Part shown: positions 5,078 through 5,283 of the stretch, piece by piece
Numbering within the stretch: position 1 is the stretch's first letter
Layout: each line of letters starts with the position of its first letter
Assembly: GCA_052390035.1 (NCBI GenBank)
Contig: JBQTHI010000002.1
Coordinates: 1-5,283, forward strand
Length of the DNA: 5,283 nucleotides
Source of the DNA: JBQTHI01 sp052390035
GTDB taxonomy: Bacteria; Actinomycetota; Acidimicrobiia; Spongiisociales; ZC4RG35
Reading direction: 5' to 3'
Translations under genes and position numbers: made by a program
The notes under the pieces: model-generated
What the model saw: only the letters and a program-made list of their open reading frames with translations
What the model was told of the DNA's origin: nothing
Database searches by the model: none

Positions 5078-5283
5078 ATGGAGGATCTGCTCAGGGAGGC
5101 GGCGGAGCGGGCCCTCTCCTACCTCGGGCGGCATAGATGAGAGGCCGGTCCGACCCGAGACCGTCGATCTCATTGCCGTCGGCGGCCCGTTTCCCGACGG
5201 GTCCACCGACCCGACCTTGGTGGTGAAGCTCCTCGACGAGGTGGTCAGCCCCGCCACCATGGCCATGGCCGGCCCCCGCTTCT
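5078..5283 (+). pseudogene. N-terminus of a PLP-dependent decarboxylase/aminotransferase-family protein, frameshifted; 3' end outside window
   Basis: ATG 5078 opens MEDLLREAAERALSYLG, which continues out of frame. Removing one G from the GGG at 5126-5128 yields GGIDERPVRPETVDLIAVGG, then a segment with STDP, VVKLLDEVVSPAT and AMAGPRF up to the window edge. This order (a helix ending in RAxxYLxG-DxRPV, then a TDP-x-LLDE-SPAT-AGPRF block) is the usual N-terminus of group II pyridoxal-phosphate decarboxylases of the aromatic-amino-acid/glutamate decarboxylase superfamily. Such proteins are also often labelled aspartate aminotransferase family. The PLP-lysine and active-site regions lie beyond the window, so the substrate cannot be given. 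Unless the extra G is a read error, translation from 5078 ends at TGA 5138-5140. It probably belongs to the same operon as the OsmC trio. Confidence 0.7.

Noticed and set aside
1..5283. tRNA, rRNA, CRISPR array, insertion sequence ends or riboswitch
   Set aside because: I found no regularly spaced repeats, no tRNA-like cloverleaf, no ribosomal RNA sequence and no transposase motif.

Overview
The window looks like chromosomal DNA from a high-GC bacterium, most likely an actinobacterium or a close uncultured relative (perhaps Acidimicrobiia). The reasons are GC-rich third codon positions in most genes, GTG starts, and a leftover piece of a DUF222/HNH-type protein, a family very abundant in Actinobacteria. 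The taxonomy is inference only.

Left part (1-2978). The 3' end of a membrane protein on the + strand (1-264) converges on a tightly packed minus-strand operon. Read in its own direction, the operon is a PlsC-type acyltransferase (2815-2015), a CDP-alcohol phosphatidyltransferase (2013-1408) and a CdsA-type cytidylyltransferase (1411-455). The junctions are 1 nt apart and a 4-nt ATGA overlap. Together they can take a lysophosphatidate-like acceptor to phosphatidate, activate it to CDP-diacylglycerol and transfer the phosphatidyl group to an alcohol, so this is a compact phospholipid headgroup-synthesis cassette resembling E. coli ynbA/ynbB with an added acyltransferase. The transferase has Asn at two of the four normally invariant Asp positions. 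Both sides of the convergent junction carry a hairpin directly after the stop codon.

Junction (about 2775-3317). Just upstream of, and overlapping, the start of the acyltransferase ORF lies a roughly 60-residue remnant of a DUF222/HNH protein, cut off at the first HNH-region Cys. The rest is non-coding apart from one strong hairpin and a plausible promoter for the right-hand operon.

Right part (3318-5283, + strand). This part is more GC-rich. It holds an OsmC-family protein, an ArsM-like SAM methyltransferase lacking the arsenic-binding cysteines, and a small His-rich two-helix membrane protein. These are joined by TGATG and ATGA overlaps and so form one transcription unit. A PLP-dependent decarboxylase-family gene follows and runs off the end. 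The methyltransferase carries a 1-nt deletion (at 4228) and an in-frame TAG (4387); the decarboxylase start carries a 1-nt insertion (5126-5128). These are either real gene decay or errors in the assembly.

The most novel-looking element is the OsmC / Cys-less ArsM-like methyltransferase / small membrane protein trio. Its strict linkage suggests a shared, unknown function, possibly methylation or reduction chemistry on a substrate other than arsenite.
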